Assembly: GCF_014203705.1 (NCBI RefSeq)
Contig: NZ_JACHJR010000001.1
Span: forward strand, 6,138,001-6,202,000
Direction: 5' to 3'
Length of the DNA stretch: 64,000 nucleotides
From: Kitasatospora gansuensis
Lineage (GTDB): Bacteria > Actinomycetota > Actinomycetes > Streptomycetales > Streptomycetaceae
Part shown: positions 41,901-47,220 of the stretch, piece after piece
Numbering within the stretch: position 1 is the first letter of the stretch
Layout of the letters: each line of letters begins with the position of its first letter
The notes under the pieces: generated by a model
What the model was told of the DNA's origin: nothing
What the model saw: only the letters and a program-made list of their open reading frames with translations
The model's database searches: none
Position numbers and translations under genes: made by a program

Positions 41901-44007
41901 GGACATCGTGATGGGCGGGGAGCGGAGCGACCGCAAGCGCTCCCGTGACGAGGACGACGAGGAGGAGGTCGGCCGGCAGCCCGACGACAAGCGTCGTCGT
42001 ACGCCGTCGTACGAGAACACCTCGGGGGTGATGAACGACCGCGGGTACGAGTCGTTCGGGCCGGAGCACCCGCTGACCCAGCAGGTGAACGACTATGTCG
42101 GGGGCCCGGGGAAGGTCCACCCGCCGATGAGCAACTCGCTGCTGCAGAAGGTGAACCCGCACTCCGCGCCGGTGCATCCGGCGGAGGGGTTCCGCCCGGG
42201 CGCGGACCTGAACGCGTGCCTGGAGAACGTGGAGGCGTACCGGGACACGCACTTCGGGCGTCCCCGGGTGTCGGGTCAGACGATGCACGGCACCGTGGAG
42301 CCGATCCCCGGTAACACGCTGTGGAAGCGGCACGACGGGCCCGCGCTGTTCGGCGACGGCCCGGACGGCGTGCAGAAGCTGATGGACAAGGTGAAGGCCG
42401 GCGGGCCGGGTACGTTCGCCACCGTGCTGGGCACGGGCAAGCACGGCGACGGCCACGCGGTCGCGCTGGTCCACGACCGCGACGGCACGCTGCGCTGGGC
42501 CGATCTGACGGACCGCAAGGTCACCACGGCCAACGGGGCGATGCCGGATAACTTCGGCAAGGACTGGACGGTCTGGGCCTCCGTCGCCGGCCCGGGGGAG
42601 AACAACATCTCCGGGCCGCACGACCCGGACTTCATGGCGAGGTACAGCACCTACACCGGGCCCCGGACCGACCACGGGTCCGAGCCGATGGACGTGGACG
42701 GTTTCGGCACCTCGCACACCAACCCGGACGGCCACTCCACCACCGGCACCTTCCCGCCGGTCACCGACCCGCCGAAGCCCGCCAAGTCATGGGCCGCGCA
42801 CCTGCCGCTCACCTCGGCCGCGAAGGACCGGGACGACGAGAAGGGCGCCCGCCGGCAGGCCAACGCCGACCGGGACAAGGCCGCGAACGACCTGGCGAGG
42901 TGGATGAGTATCCACGCCGGGCAGAGGCTGGGCAGGCAGGACGCGGCGGGTGTCTGGCACCTGGGCAGCGACACCGCCAACCCCGAGGTCAGCTACGACC
43001 CGGCCACCGGCCGGTTCACCTCCAGGCTCGACCCGACAACTCTCAACGACCGCTACAGCGGGGTCGTCGGCGCGGCGCGGGACCTGATCCGGAACGGTCT
43101 GCGCCGCGACGGCAACACCGACATGGACGCGCACTCGACGCTCTCCGGCGGCGACTTCCTGGTGGAGTACGGGCGCCAGAACCCGGAGACCAAGGAGTAC
43201 TGGGCGACGCAGGACACCCGGGTGAACGAGATCGACGCCTTCGCCGACACGCTGGCGGCCGAGCACCGGCCGCTGCTGGACGCGCAGCAGGTGAACGACC
43301 TGCTGCCGGAACACCAAGAGGCCCGTCAGCATGCCGCCAATCTGCTGGAGCAGCACGACGGCTTCGTCCTCGGCGAGAACCACCGCGACGCGTCGACCTG
43401 GTCGTTCCTCAAGGAGCAGATGCCCGCATTGAGCGCCTCCGGCGTGCGGACGGTGTATCTGGAGCACTTCCGGGACGACGCCTTGCAAGCCGAGGTGACC
43501 GCGTTCATGGGCGGCGGCGCCCCGTCCCTCGTGCTCGACAAGGGCATCACCCGGCACGAGCAGCACTACGCGCTCCCGGCGGGCTCGGTTCTGGGCACGC
43601 TCACCGCCGCTCGGGAGCACAACGTCGACGTCCAGCTGGTCGACGGCTACCCCGCCCGTCGGCCGCAGCCGCCCGTGGGCGGTTCTGCCACCGAGGCCGG
43701 CGCCGTGATCCCGGAGAACTACCAGCGCGCCAGGCGGATGAACGCCTACACGGTGGAGGCGATCCGGGAGCACCGGGCGACTCCCGGCGTCGACGGCAAG
43801 TACGTGGTGGTCCTGGGCGCCGCGCACGTCGGCCTGCACCAGGCGCCGCCGGGTCTGCCGGTCGCGCCCGGTGTCTCCGAGTCACTCGGCGTGCCGGGCG
43901 TCGCCTTCCGCCGTCCGGAGCAGGCCGCGGAGGGCGCGGGCACGTATGTTCCTGTGGCAGACCCGCTGAAGTTCCGTCAGATCCCGCAGCGTCCGGTGGT
44001 CGCGTAG
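29920..44007 (+). CDS. Giant multidomain type VII-associated polymorphic toxin/effector (4,695 residues)
   Basis: Visible order of domains: 1-290, WXG100/CpnT-like helical N-terminus (ELPEPLQWVLMLLAGSRWPEGDEDLM...) with Gly/Ala-rich helices; 300-700, Ser/Asn and Pro-rich linkers; 708-1022, M34/ATLF-like metallopeptidase (H879-E-L-A-H883, later E939 in EYFAQ); 1068-1560, unknown; 1616-2042, Rossmann/methyltransferase-like (SLLYLGGDADIEHAL...FDFVMEKDSWF); 2108-2484, second metallopeptidase copy (H2338-E-F-A-H2342, E2400); 2528-3340, helical with coiled coil 3098-3167; 3528-3770, possible CNF-like deamidase (C3682, H3698); 4038-4243, papain-fold Tox-PL (C4100, H4179, D4195); 4270-4695, EreA/ChaN/Tiki-like (G-E4486-N-H4488, E4515, H4636). 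There is no signal peptide. Secretion by a type VII system is inferred; no cognate immunity gene follows directly. Confidence 0.85.
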   Translation: MAVELPEPLQWVLMLLAGSRWPEGDEDLMRDMARRWRSSAETIEEAGRAADSAVKRALDGQQGSAAEKVEKDWGKLMLPVEGDNPGFFPGMVKSCNAMADALEAMANSTETAKISIVAQLGILAFEIATAEAAAPATGGASMAAIPIAVETSKQTVRQILTRLAKEAVMVALKQAFQGLAINLLAQTIQVAAGNRKSLDGKELGMSAAGGAAGGVGGHLVGKGLGKAGTKLIGERMQSLPAQMVHGAVVGVAGDVIGQLATTGKVDASSLGGSALNGGASPGIMRGASAFKGKFNAGNIPHASDFSGGSDSPGSSGSGSSGSSSSNSSSGSSNSSGSNSSNGSGSAASSGSNASSGANSSNDSGSSSKPDSHGDSTSGNHGKPDSHEDTTSGNQGKPDSHEDTTSGNQGKLSDIGSDGHHIRQNYPEGANPDAPVRHDEGTVPRSSTPDHGNADTPPARNHTDDAPRPFSTGRDSVTPTPDSSPYQGPTANHADSSAPRNTIAPYEAPAARTPDAAPSPIWGDNSNSRSPEPTPAQDRSRDTTSHSETPTPRAEVPTPRAEAPAPAPTPQHSGPAPDTQSAPQEGVRLASGPGNFRTPTATQTSAGPESGPTLPPVTPDPVTPPPAAAPVTPAPVTPGPVSSGPASRGGGSTPPAGGAPAPQPRMETRTEQGGGSRPHTQEQRRREQEREQRRHEFNTREHTTPEAPVEPKRDVPTMGQQERLDTLGNLKPEERRRLAQDKEFVAELRKSSTPDEFAESAAHLLVEVDPRTVQGGAARHEAQQQLARLLRNPDVAERLLTNGVEVVVVPRDVRLTDVPAFEHLSGQGAKGESGQGRGWDDIRGVSDRKRVAITEENLLGEKTTIGRTSNYADGYSSTTHELAHAVHKNGLSPAEKQLITKSFQEKLAADSERTAQWPDGPRQDTKGGKKENYSSVDEREYFAQATNSYLSTNHGRDPLTGQARNNGSHWAGQHEQTLHPLLEQLYGKTPLAAHTGGRANPVDHTDAVSAVGDFFRMAEGRPETHDTPSPHEDRTPPQHENESHENRPHEDTDTVEEPSPAPPVRNSRPPLSEVPPEKRAQMLEWAFKEQARKDAWGNTEELDSPTVKIPLEGGGHLTVGPRDSDGRYPVTEHTPKLEPKPLTKSDGTPLLDKQKKQKFGDPEPVFENGKPVFVERPLEAKTLNELFEGKQRPETANPTDVKLQRPDNKLVSQIEHGGKNGVPAKKLDMHFDQDEHSFAHYSFTKGTKPGEEIDPHLTVDNAMATLFAKMAPPDGVPGRSHDNASQFLDARANSQNTTDPMTKLQYNQILKNEHQLAEVDNLHFNLADPKGKKVDPNPPVNLKEFTDFIDSSLEHLGAGKDLRDVITGSTERLAEGKSVQGPDPKNPPRPSHVKRELTSMIMDEGAKPDFARFVTLVTNRNGVHEVPPLLDKLMRDHNDTIGLTRAEIDQLRNSDKLSAELVNRIDAHFPAADERLRTAQAEVDDIKKRGKSALAAGNKTLAREILAEMGPAQEKLARAQADANEYRSSPGAGGAGAIHEAIADHHWNTIKEWVRDPLSATPEQSSSSSAPPEQSSSASPAPPGDADLPSPAPPADGDLPSPRAANEGGTSRRGEQDALEEAALDLRGDPQAVLDRLEAKFGTPDAGSADRVRQVLDNGGSFDQVLGAHLGHALDSGGSGNLVYAMQNGASADTVKYLFGSGERTPDVVGQLGTHPEWVDPKQMGRWLMGSTMQGRNEPLVRLNEGLAQSGHGGGSLLYLGGDADIEHALFTTGTKDLTIVSTDPSVADRTQFLATNSDSIKAKLEKFGPDHTVTAVPIGTQGTHFTVTDASGNTVADVRYHSMTYDEFLKGDGPGAGQKFDFVMEKDSWFSDWKDQSGASLNHADIVGRVGDSLNNGGHWIGGFEPGVSAGTDQLFHDRTSELTTHANTHWGGQEQLHVRQRQDQVELPPQQHSPSVLKTFEIADSVLQGHPVVEGMSVADFHEHIVTSVAEYALAYRDEGDRHTGLVSERLADWFRDGGNERPDPVAIRATLDEALARADADEPSPAPPGSPEEIHLDAARSGGADLPTPAPPSHPGESRPEQNRPRTEDQPAPPPPSQELRFGPVSRGAGSTPPAAGAPAPQPRTDTRTEPSSRPHTQEQRQREQEREQRRHEFDTREHTTPETPVEPKRDVPTMGQQERLHTLDNLKPEERRALATDQKFVAELRKSSTPDEFAESAAHLLVEVDPRTVQGGAARHEAQQQLARMLGNPDVAERMLTNGVEVVVVPKDVRMTDVPAFADLNGRRPEGESGQGRGWDDVRGSALKKVAITEENLLGEKTSIGDTPHYADGYSSTTHEFAHAIHEFGLSKDQKLAVTEIFEQKKASDGTSDRPVQWPDGPRQDTDGKAMENYSSIDQHEYFAQATNSYLSTNHGKDPLTGQARNNGPHWAGRHEPALHSILENLYGKDPLAAHPGGRANPVNHTEAMSGVGDFFRMAEGRPDETPAPHEEQPHPAAPHDPASMRPDAPSDDDGSRPAPPGSTAPPASGGYEHKIDGKKAVDAIEKFLGDSKEFAQVRHKVAKYERADLVDADTTAMLAQYRQQKHLHVDMLSRNAEELSQTIARLEGQVDKSAADLGALSRAREQQDRMAIFEHERLKDTLKDPLNAPELAARTWARRDAEARVLPGSIERIKLEQARNNELLATAKEHKKNANKDTIGVYTDRVTDLDRRRTELEGDLKQREKDLADARKAPQSPAPALPPGFPPKGGVPEPTTKQDWQKLDNSYRTAFGYSDHGVLGQEPHAEKVVVRSGKRTELAPAKVNRNHVIADYMVHKYVAAAVFKARSLDPDSHRAASEAFGDFVTDMAPDRHRIYDKYGNDAAGRLATGGLEEAVLVRRDLEANEHTVDLGATYGSAFGKAFDLAGVGDHQSALKARAELEHRLGRSGLDVVARPELDSLAKAVDGVHPGRPTPEQLKAVHDAVGQVQQKVKQQAVEDLALINGVTGPRLLDDTAAALRTSAGSGRPLTPASRERLAGQLDDLAARYTKAGGNPQALKDLAGDLRTDPSKAGPDQLRKLADQLPNDRAALRQGEVTQRLGELDDSQQSKLTLDDARSQLKAAEEERDSRQTARDKADQLMKDAEAAEAKAKGDAAAEKKAANALKKVQKKQEEAHEKLAAAERNVTTATAVRDWVHEVYYKQGLVTPKEQQDAARVAWAVADQELVGKQYGGAFARAGAGENHPAGMFDQALTARVEDVPGLIEEITAGLSNSASNLRFGDETVNKWIQNFLDPHVIRDPDVLTAVAHGQLPAESLYSPHTADLLQAVYSLEANGLAPKELRALMAPKTQADMENVLTSGKKVPSPSAVNIGDDLHILDDKAKPVPVSSSGDFANRPGQRPGPLPAGAEALPKPPRDTQGVAAGGAAKHGRDSDADQLADHLAELKVQRRNSDGDTEMRSPAPPGSGRQSPSPAPPGSDPAATPRGFGSVHQEHEQQTAHEQHDDQQTPHEPEPQHHEEQQAPHEQQDDQPPAAADDDQPAAEPLLPPVGTVERWMVEDPASLFDRVSVSVDFPQGVMQRMPGVDPHRANAFIAAVENSGQHWFTMVPDRKNVVAGKNGFVLTPAWEKYAEHDPTFPKPPKGVELPPVKPDHYYVSGSYVPYKTGHPDPRVEGAIGRTVVPLHPDPSRPGEGLVMTGGMNGCAYAITDVNQDSFTVWHFQSYSSKSYLGHTAEFRATKPVSDWFGLDEYMTPGQPQPYRVTNILKHGPAGWEVISHEVVEETGNHHRGRQNRRPLNLEAPTEADRVRMTTGTYHVTAREQLEHFDRSAEILTQKLDRNSPTFAMLDGEITGLRDKLVGQLDTVSRLQQPGHTLQEVHDTANALAEAAPGHARAAEESRVLMEALLRMLQNEPAGPNNGSFTGQSTLDNLLGGFDPQKGGHWIDRMRSDSERQLGVLNAGQTQPAGEGTGFGSAHPAPPTHEQPSHERPSQDGPEPMDIDHPSERAMEPPKDSDGDIVMGGERSDRKRSRDEDDEEEVGRQPDDKRRRTPSYENTSGVMNDRGYESFGPEHPLTQQVNDYVGGPGKVHPPMSNSLLQKVNPHSAPVHPAEGFRPGADLNACLENVEAYRDTHFGRPRVSGQTMHGTVEPIPGNTLWKRHDGPALFGDGPDGVQKLMDKVKAGGPGTFATVLGTGKHGDGHAVALVHDRDGTLRWADLTDRKVTTANGAMPDNFGKDWTVWASVAGPGENNISGPHDPDFMARYSTYTGPRTDHGSEPMDVDGFGTSHTNPDGHSTTGTFPPVTDPPKPAKSWAAHLPLTSAAKDRDDEKGARRQANADRDKAANDLARWMSIHAGQRLGRQDAAGVWHLGSDTANPEVSYDPATGRFTSRLDPTTLNDRYSGVVGAARDLIRNGLRRDGNTDMDAHSTLSGGDFLVEYGRQNPETKEYWATQDTRVNEIDAFADTLAAEHRPLLDAQQVNDLLPEHQEARQHAANLLEQHDGFVLGENHRDASTWSFLKEQMPALSASGVRTVYLEHFRDDALQAEVTAFMGGGAPSLVLDKGITRHEQHYALPAGSVLGTLTAAREHNVDVQLVDGYPARRPQPPVGGSATEAGAVIPENYQRARRMNAYTVEAIREHRATPGVDGKYVVVLGAAHVGLHQAPPGLPVAPGVSESLGVPGVAFRRPEQAAEGAGTYVPVADPLKFRQIPQRPVVA
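31018..31143 (+). repeat. 42-bp tandem repeat in the giant gene, 3 copies
   Basis: Units at 31018-31059, 31060-31101 and 31102-31143 encode GKPDSHEDTTSGNQ or close variants. The second and third copies are identical in DNA. They sit in the disordered linker after the secretion-type N-terminus. Confidence 0.93.
31855..32985 (+). repeat. Internal duplication, copy 1 (linker plus ATLF-like metallopeptidase domain)
   Basis: Residues 646-1022 (SRGGGSTPPAGGAPAPQPR ... FFRMAEGRPE) match residues 2108-2484 over the same length (377 residues). Long runs are identical in DNA as well, for example around 32041-32080 and 36421-36460. The unit includes the Pro-rich linker, a charged QEQRRREQEREQRRHEF helix and the whole HExxH domain. 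Confidence 0.92.
36241..37371 (+). repeat. Internal duplication, copy 2
   Basis: Second copy of the 1.13-kb unit, 4,386 bp downstream of the first. The metal-site residues are retained (HEFAH in place of HELAH, and EYFAQ). Differences cluster in the loop before the HExxH helix (GRRPEGESGQGRGWDDVRGSALKK against GQGAKGESGQGRGWDDIRGVSDRK) and just after it. Confidence 0.92.
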
Positions 44008-44020
44008 CGGCGGTGTGCCG

Positions 44021-45037
44021 TCACTCGCCTTCCCCCGTGCGCACGCGGGGGAGGGCGGTCGGGTGGGTGTCGCGCAGGTAGGCGACCAGGTGTTCCCGGA
44101 CGGCGAAGCGCAGCAGCGCGACGTCGTCCGGGGTGCGGGCGGTCATGGTGGCTCGGATGACGATGGTGCTCGGGGTGGTGTCGGTGACCTGGAGGGACCA
44201 CTCGAGGGTGTCCCAGAGCGGGGTGGTGGGGAGGAAGTCGCCCAGGGCGGTGCGGAGTTCGCCGACCGGGGTGGTGTGGTCGAGGTGGAGCAGGACGGAA
44301 CCGAGCAGGCCGGGGTCCTTGCGGGTCCAGTTCTCGAACGGCTTGCTGACGAAGTAGGAGGTCGGGACGATCAGGCGGCGGTAGTCCCAGAGGCGGATCA
44401 CCAGGTAGGAGAGGGTGATCTCCTCGACGGTGCCCTGCTGGCCCTCGACGAAGACGGTGTCGCCGATCCGGACGGTGTCGCCGAAGGCGATCTGGAGCCC
44501 GGCGAAGAAGTTGCCCAGGGCGCTCTGGGCGGCGATGCCGGCCACGATGCCGATGATGCCCGCCGAGGCGAGCAGGCTGGCCCCGATGGTGCGCATGGCC
44601 TGGAAGGTCAGCAGCATCACGGCGACCGTGACGACGGCGATCAGGGCGCTGACGACCCGTCGGGTCAGCCCCAGCTGGGTCCGGACCCGCTGCACCCGGG
44701 CCGGGTCGGCGACCGCCTCGTACCGGGTGAAGAACGCCTCCAGCAGGGCGGCCACGATCCGGATGGCCAGCCAGCCGATACTGGCGAACAGCGCCAGCAG
44801 GAGCACGTGGTGGGTGTCGTCGCCCTCCAGGTCGAAGAGCCGTTCGATCGGCTGGGTGCCGATCAGCAGGCTGCTGCAGACCACCAGTTGGAGCGGGACG
44901 CGGCAGCGCCGCAGCAGCGCCCAGACCGGTGCCTCGGGGTGCCGGCCGGCCACCCGCTGGAGCACCTGGTCCGCCACCCAGCCGACCGCCAGCGTGACCA
45001 GGACGACGGCGAGCAGCGAGACGAGCGGCCAGAGCAC
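44021..45037 (-). CDS. MscS-family mechanosensitive channel
   Basis: A 338-residue membrane protein. About four N-terminal hydrophobic segments lead to the pore helix and beta domain typical of MscS (ASAGIIGIVAGIAAQSALGNFFAGLQIAFGDTVRIGDTVFVEGQQGTVEEITLSYLVIR), then a C-terminal alpha/beta region. It should open under membrane tension to release osmolytes. GTG 45037 is preceded by GGAGG seven bases upstream. It is convergent with the giant gene, with only 13 bp between the stop codons. Confidence 0.9.
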   Translation of the reverse strand: MLWPLVSLLAVVLVTLAVGWVADQVLQRVAGRHPEAPVWALLRRCRVPLQLVVCSSLLIGTQPIERLFDLEGDDTHHVLLLALFASIGWLAIRIVAALLEAFFTRYEAVADPARVQRVRTQLGLTRRVVSALIAVVTVAVMLLTFQAMRTIGASLLASAGIIGIVAGIAAQSALGNFFAGLQIAFGDTVRIGDTVFVEGQQGTVEEITLSYLVIRLWDYRRLIVPTSYFVSKPFENWTRKDPGLLGSVLLHLDHTTPVGELRTALGDFLPTTPLWDTLEWSLQVTDTTPSTIVIRATMTARTPDDVALLRFAVREHLVAYLRDTHPTALPRVRTGEGE

Positions 45038-45163
45038 GGGTACACCTCCACGAGGGCGGGGGCGATTTGCGCCCTGCTGTGACGGTATGTCGGCGGGCGT
45101 GCCGTGGCGCGGAGGCCCGGCGGCGGGGCCGGAAATCGGGATGCGCCCGGGGGTGCCGACGTG

Positions 45164-45688
45164 ATGGGGTCGTCGGCCATGGACGATCTGATGACTGCCC
45201 GCTTGATGCTCCATCCGATGACCGTCGCCGAGGTCGAGCAGGTGCTGACCGGCGAGCGCGGGGAGGCCCGCTGGGCACCCGGATATCCCGGCGTGGGTGA
45301 CGTCAACGCAGCCCGCCGTTTCCTCGACACCTGTGCGGAGAACGGCGATCCGCAGCCGCTCGGCTCGTACGAGATCCGGCGTCGCGAGGACGGCTGGGTG
45401 ATCGGCGGCCTGGGTTTCCACGGCGTCCCGGACCGGACCGGCACGGTGACGATCGGCTACGGCCTGGTCCCGTCGGTGCGGGGGCAGGGGTACGCGTCCG
45501 AGGCGGTTCGCGCGCTGCTGGCCTTCGCGCGCTCGCGTGGCGTCGCCGCGGTGGAGGGGGACACCGACCTGGGGAACGTCGGGTCGCAGCGGGTCATGGT
45601 GGCGGCGGGCATGCGGCTGGTGAGGGAGGACGAGCAGCTGAAGTACTACCGGATCAGCTGGGACGGCCTCGACGGGCTGGGCGGCTGA
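45164..45688 (+). CDS. GNAT acetyltransferase
   Basis: A GNAT of about 174 residues. TARLMLHPMTVAEVEQVL at the front and GYGLVPSVRGQGYASEAVRALLAFARSRGVAAVEGDTDLGNVGSQRVMVAAGMRLVREDEQLKYYRI include the acetyl-CoA loop VRGQGYA and the NVGSQRVMVAAG helix of RimJ/RimL-like enzymes. The start may be ATG 45164 or ATG 45179 (MDDLMTARL). It is divergent from mscS. The substrate is unknown, and any link to the toxin genes is only positional. Confidence 0.82.
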   Translation: MGSSAMDDLMTARLMLHPMTVAEVEQVLTGERGEARWAPGYPGVGDVNAARRFLDTCAENGDPQPLGSYEIRRREDGWVIGGLGFHGVPDRTGTVTIGYGLVPSVRGQGYASEAVRALLAFARSRGVAAVEGDTDLGNVGSQRVMVAAGMRLVREDEQLKYYRISWDGLDGLGG

Positions 45689-45716
45689 GCCGGACGCCGT
45701 GGGGTCGGCGTCCGGC
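45689..45716. terminator. Bidirectional hairpin between convergent GNAT and SUKH-4 genes
   Basis: Perfect 10-bp arms GCCGGACGCC (45689-45698) and GGCGTCCGGC (45707-45716) begin directly after the GNAT stop and end 12 bp before the end of the convergent gene. No T-run is present on the plus strand. Confidence 0.75.
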
Positions 45717-45728
45717 TCCCGGCTGGGG

Positions 45729-46973
45729 TCAGAGCAGGCCGTGCCACATCTGTTCGGTGACGACGGTCCACCAGGTGGTGTCCTTGCGGAAGGCATCGGG
45801 GTCGATCTCGGCGAGGCCGGTCTGCAGGGTGGCCAGGGCGGCTCCGGCGGCGTGCGGGTCGAGGCCGCTGAGCTGCGGGCGTTCGGTGGCGAGGAGGGCG
45901 AGGCTGCGGAGATAGGTGGAGACGGAGCTGTTGACGTAGCGTCCGCTGCCGGTGCGCGGGTGGACGGCCCAGACGGAGCCGGTCTCGTCGCCGGTGGTCT
46001 GGACGGCGATGGCGCACAGGCCGTCCGAGCCGATCCGGGTCCAGCCCGCGAGGATGTCGAGGGTCTGCGCCTCGACGGGGGAGCCGGCCGCGGTCAGGTG
46101 GGTGCTCAGGTCGGCGAAGAGGCCGCCGGGGGGTGGGGTGTCGGGGCGGTCGGCGGTGAAGAACAGCGGGAGTTCGGTGGGCAGTCCGGCCCAGGCGAGG
46201 GTGGAGCGGGTGGCCTCGGGCAGGGCGCTGGCGGCGAGGTCGTCGGCGTCGTAGCGGATCACCTGGCCGAAGGCGGCGGGGAGTTGGCGGCCCAGTGCCA
46301 CGTCGCGGACCGGCTCGGCGGGGGTGACCTCGGTCGGCTGGGGCGCGGGCAGCGGGTTGGGCCTGGTGGCGGGCCGGGTGCTGCCGGTGAGCGCGGCGAT
46401 GCCTTCGGCGCGTTCGGTGGCGGTGATGCCGTAGGGGTGGTCGAAGGTCACGGCGGCGGTGGGGAAGTGCCGCTCCAGCAGGGCGGCGCCGTAGCCGCCG
46501 GGCAGGGTGGCGGGGCGCAGCGCGGTGTGGATGGTGCGGACGGCGTCGGCAGGTACGCCACGGCGGGCCAGTTCGGCCACCAGTTGGTGTTCGACCGGGG
46601 GCCGTCCGGGGCCGGCGGTGAGTTCGAGGACGGTGTCCTCGCCGGTGGTGGGGTGCGGGTAGCCGGCGGTGAGGGTGTTGCCGGGGCCGGTGGCGGGGCG
46701 GCTGCGCTCGCGGTACGCCTCGATCACCTCATCGACGGGGACGGAGGACCACACGCTCAGCGCGCCGCTCTGACGGTCGATCACGCCGCACGCGTCACCG
46801 AGGTCGGCGGGCGGGCGCCGCTGCCCGGTGACCGGGTCACGCTCCAGCGGCGCCGGAGCCGCCCACACCACCCAGCCCAGGTCGAACTCCCGGAAGCGGA
46901 CCTCACGCCGCGCGCTGCCGCTGCCGTTCAGCCAGGCGTCAGCCGTGCCGAGCGCAAGCTCCTGGGTGATCAC
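45729..46973 (-). CDS. Fused immunity protein: Imm35-like + degenerate deaminase + SUKH-4
   Basis: A 414-residue cytoplasmic protein in three parts. Residues about 5-90 (ALGTADAWLNGSGSARREVRFREFDLGWVVWAAP...GVIDRQSGALSVWSSVPVDEVIEAYR) resemble the YrhB/Imm35 immunity domain. Residues about 125-210 resemble the XOO_2897-type nucleic-acid deaminase (HTALRPATLPGGYGAALLERHFPTAAVTFDHPYG), but the catalytic Glu and both Cys are replaced. The C-terminal part (IRYDADDLAASALPEATRSTLAWAGLPTELPLFF...YVNSSVSTYLRSLALL) matches SUKH-4. GTG 46973 has GAGGAG upstream. It lies between two toxin genes and is divergent from the second toxin's operon. The toxin it neutralises is not determined. Confidence 0.72.
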   Translation of the reverse strand: MITQELALGTADAWLNGSGSARREVRFREFDLGWVVWAAPAPLERDPVTGQRRPPADLGDACGVIDRQSGALSVWSSVPVDEVIEAYRERSRPATGPGNTLTAGYPHPTTGEDTVLELTAGPGRPPVEHQLVAELARRGVPADAVRTIHTALRPATLPGGYGAALLERHFPTAAVTFDHPYGITATERAEGIAALTGSTRPATRPNPLPAPQPTEVTPAEPVRDVALGRQLPAAFGQVIRYDADDLAASALPEATRSTLAWAGLPTELPLFFTADRPDTPPPGGLFADLSTHLTAAGSPVEAQTLDILAGWTRIGSDGLCAIAVQTTGDETGSVWAVHPRTGSGRYVNSSVSTYLRSLALLATERPQLSGLDPHAAGAALATLQTGLAEIDPDAFRKDTTWWTVVTEQMWHGLL

Positions 46974-47220
46974 GAAAACTCCTCGCTGTGCTGTGCTGTG
47001 TGAATGCTGTGCCGCCCGTACGGTTCTGCCGTTCGGCTGCTGGGCCGCTGTCATGCTGCCTTTGGCGCGCAGCGGGCCGGACTCGGTGAGGCTACCTGTT
47101 GCAAGGTCGAGACTGAACGAGGACAGCCCTAGCCGTAAACATTATGATCTTATGAGCAATGCTGTTCGCCGTGGGCCCAGTTGGTTCCACGGTGTGGGGA
47201 GCCGGGATCCAGGGGGAGAG
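46974..47220. promoter_or_regulatory. Divergent promoter region between immunity and second toxin operon
   Basis: A 247-bp non-coding gap. On the plus strand AGGACA (47120-47125) and TATGAT (47143-47148) are spaced by 17 bp within an island that is AT-rich for this genome, and form a plausible promoter for the genes at 47221 and 47700. A short GCTGTGCTGTGCTGTG run near the minus-strand gene start is a simple repeat. No operator could be recognised. Confidence 0.55.

Noticed and set aside
34651..42735. An 8-kb open frame of 2,694 codons on the minus strand across the giant gene
   Set aside because: It is the shadow of a highly biased coding frame at very high GC. Its translation is His/Arg/Gly-rich low complexity without domains or a ribosome site, while the plus-strand frame has clear conserved motifs.
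44024..44060. CCCCCGTGCGCACGCGGGGG as a terminator for the giant gene
   Set aside because: It lies inside the C-terminal codons of mscS and the arms pair imperfectly, so it is more simply explained as coding sequence.
46990..47010. GCTGTGCTGTGCTGTG run as a CRISPR-like or regulatory repeat
   Set aside because: It is a short simple-sequence repeat without spacers or dyad symmetry.
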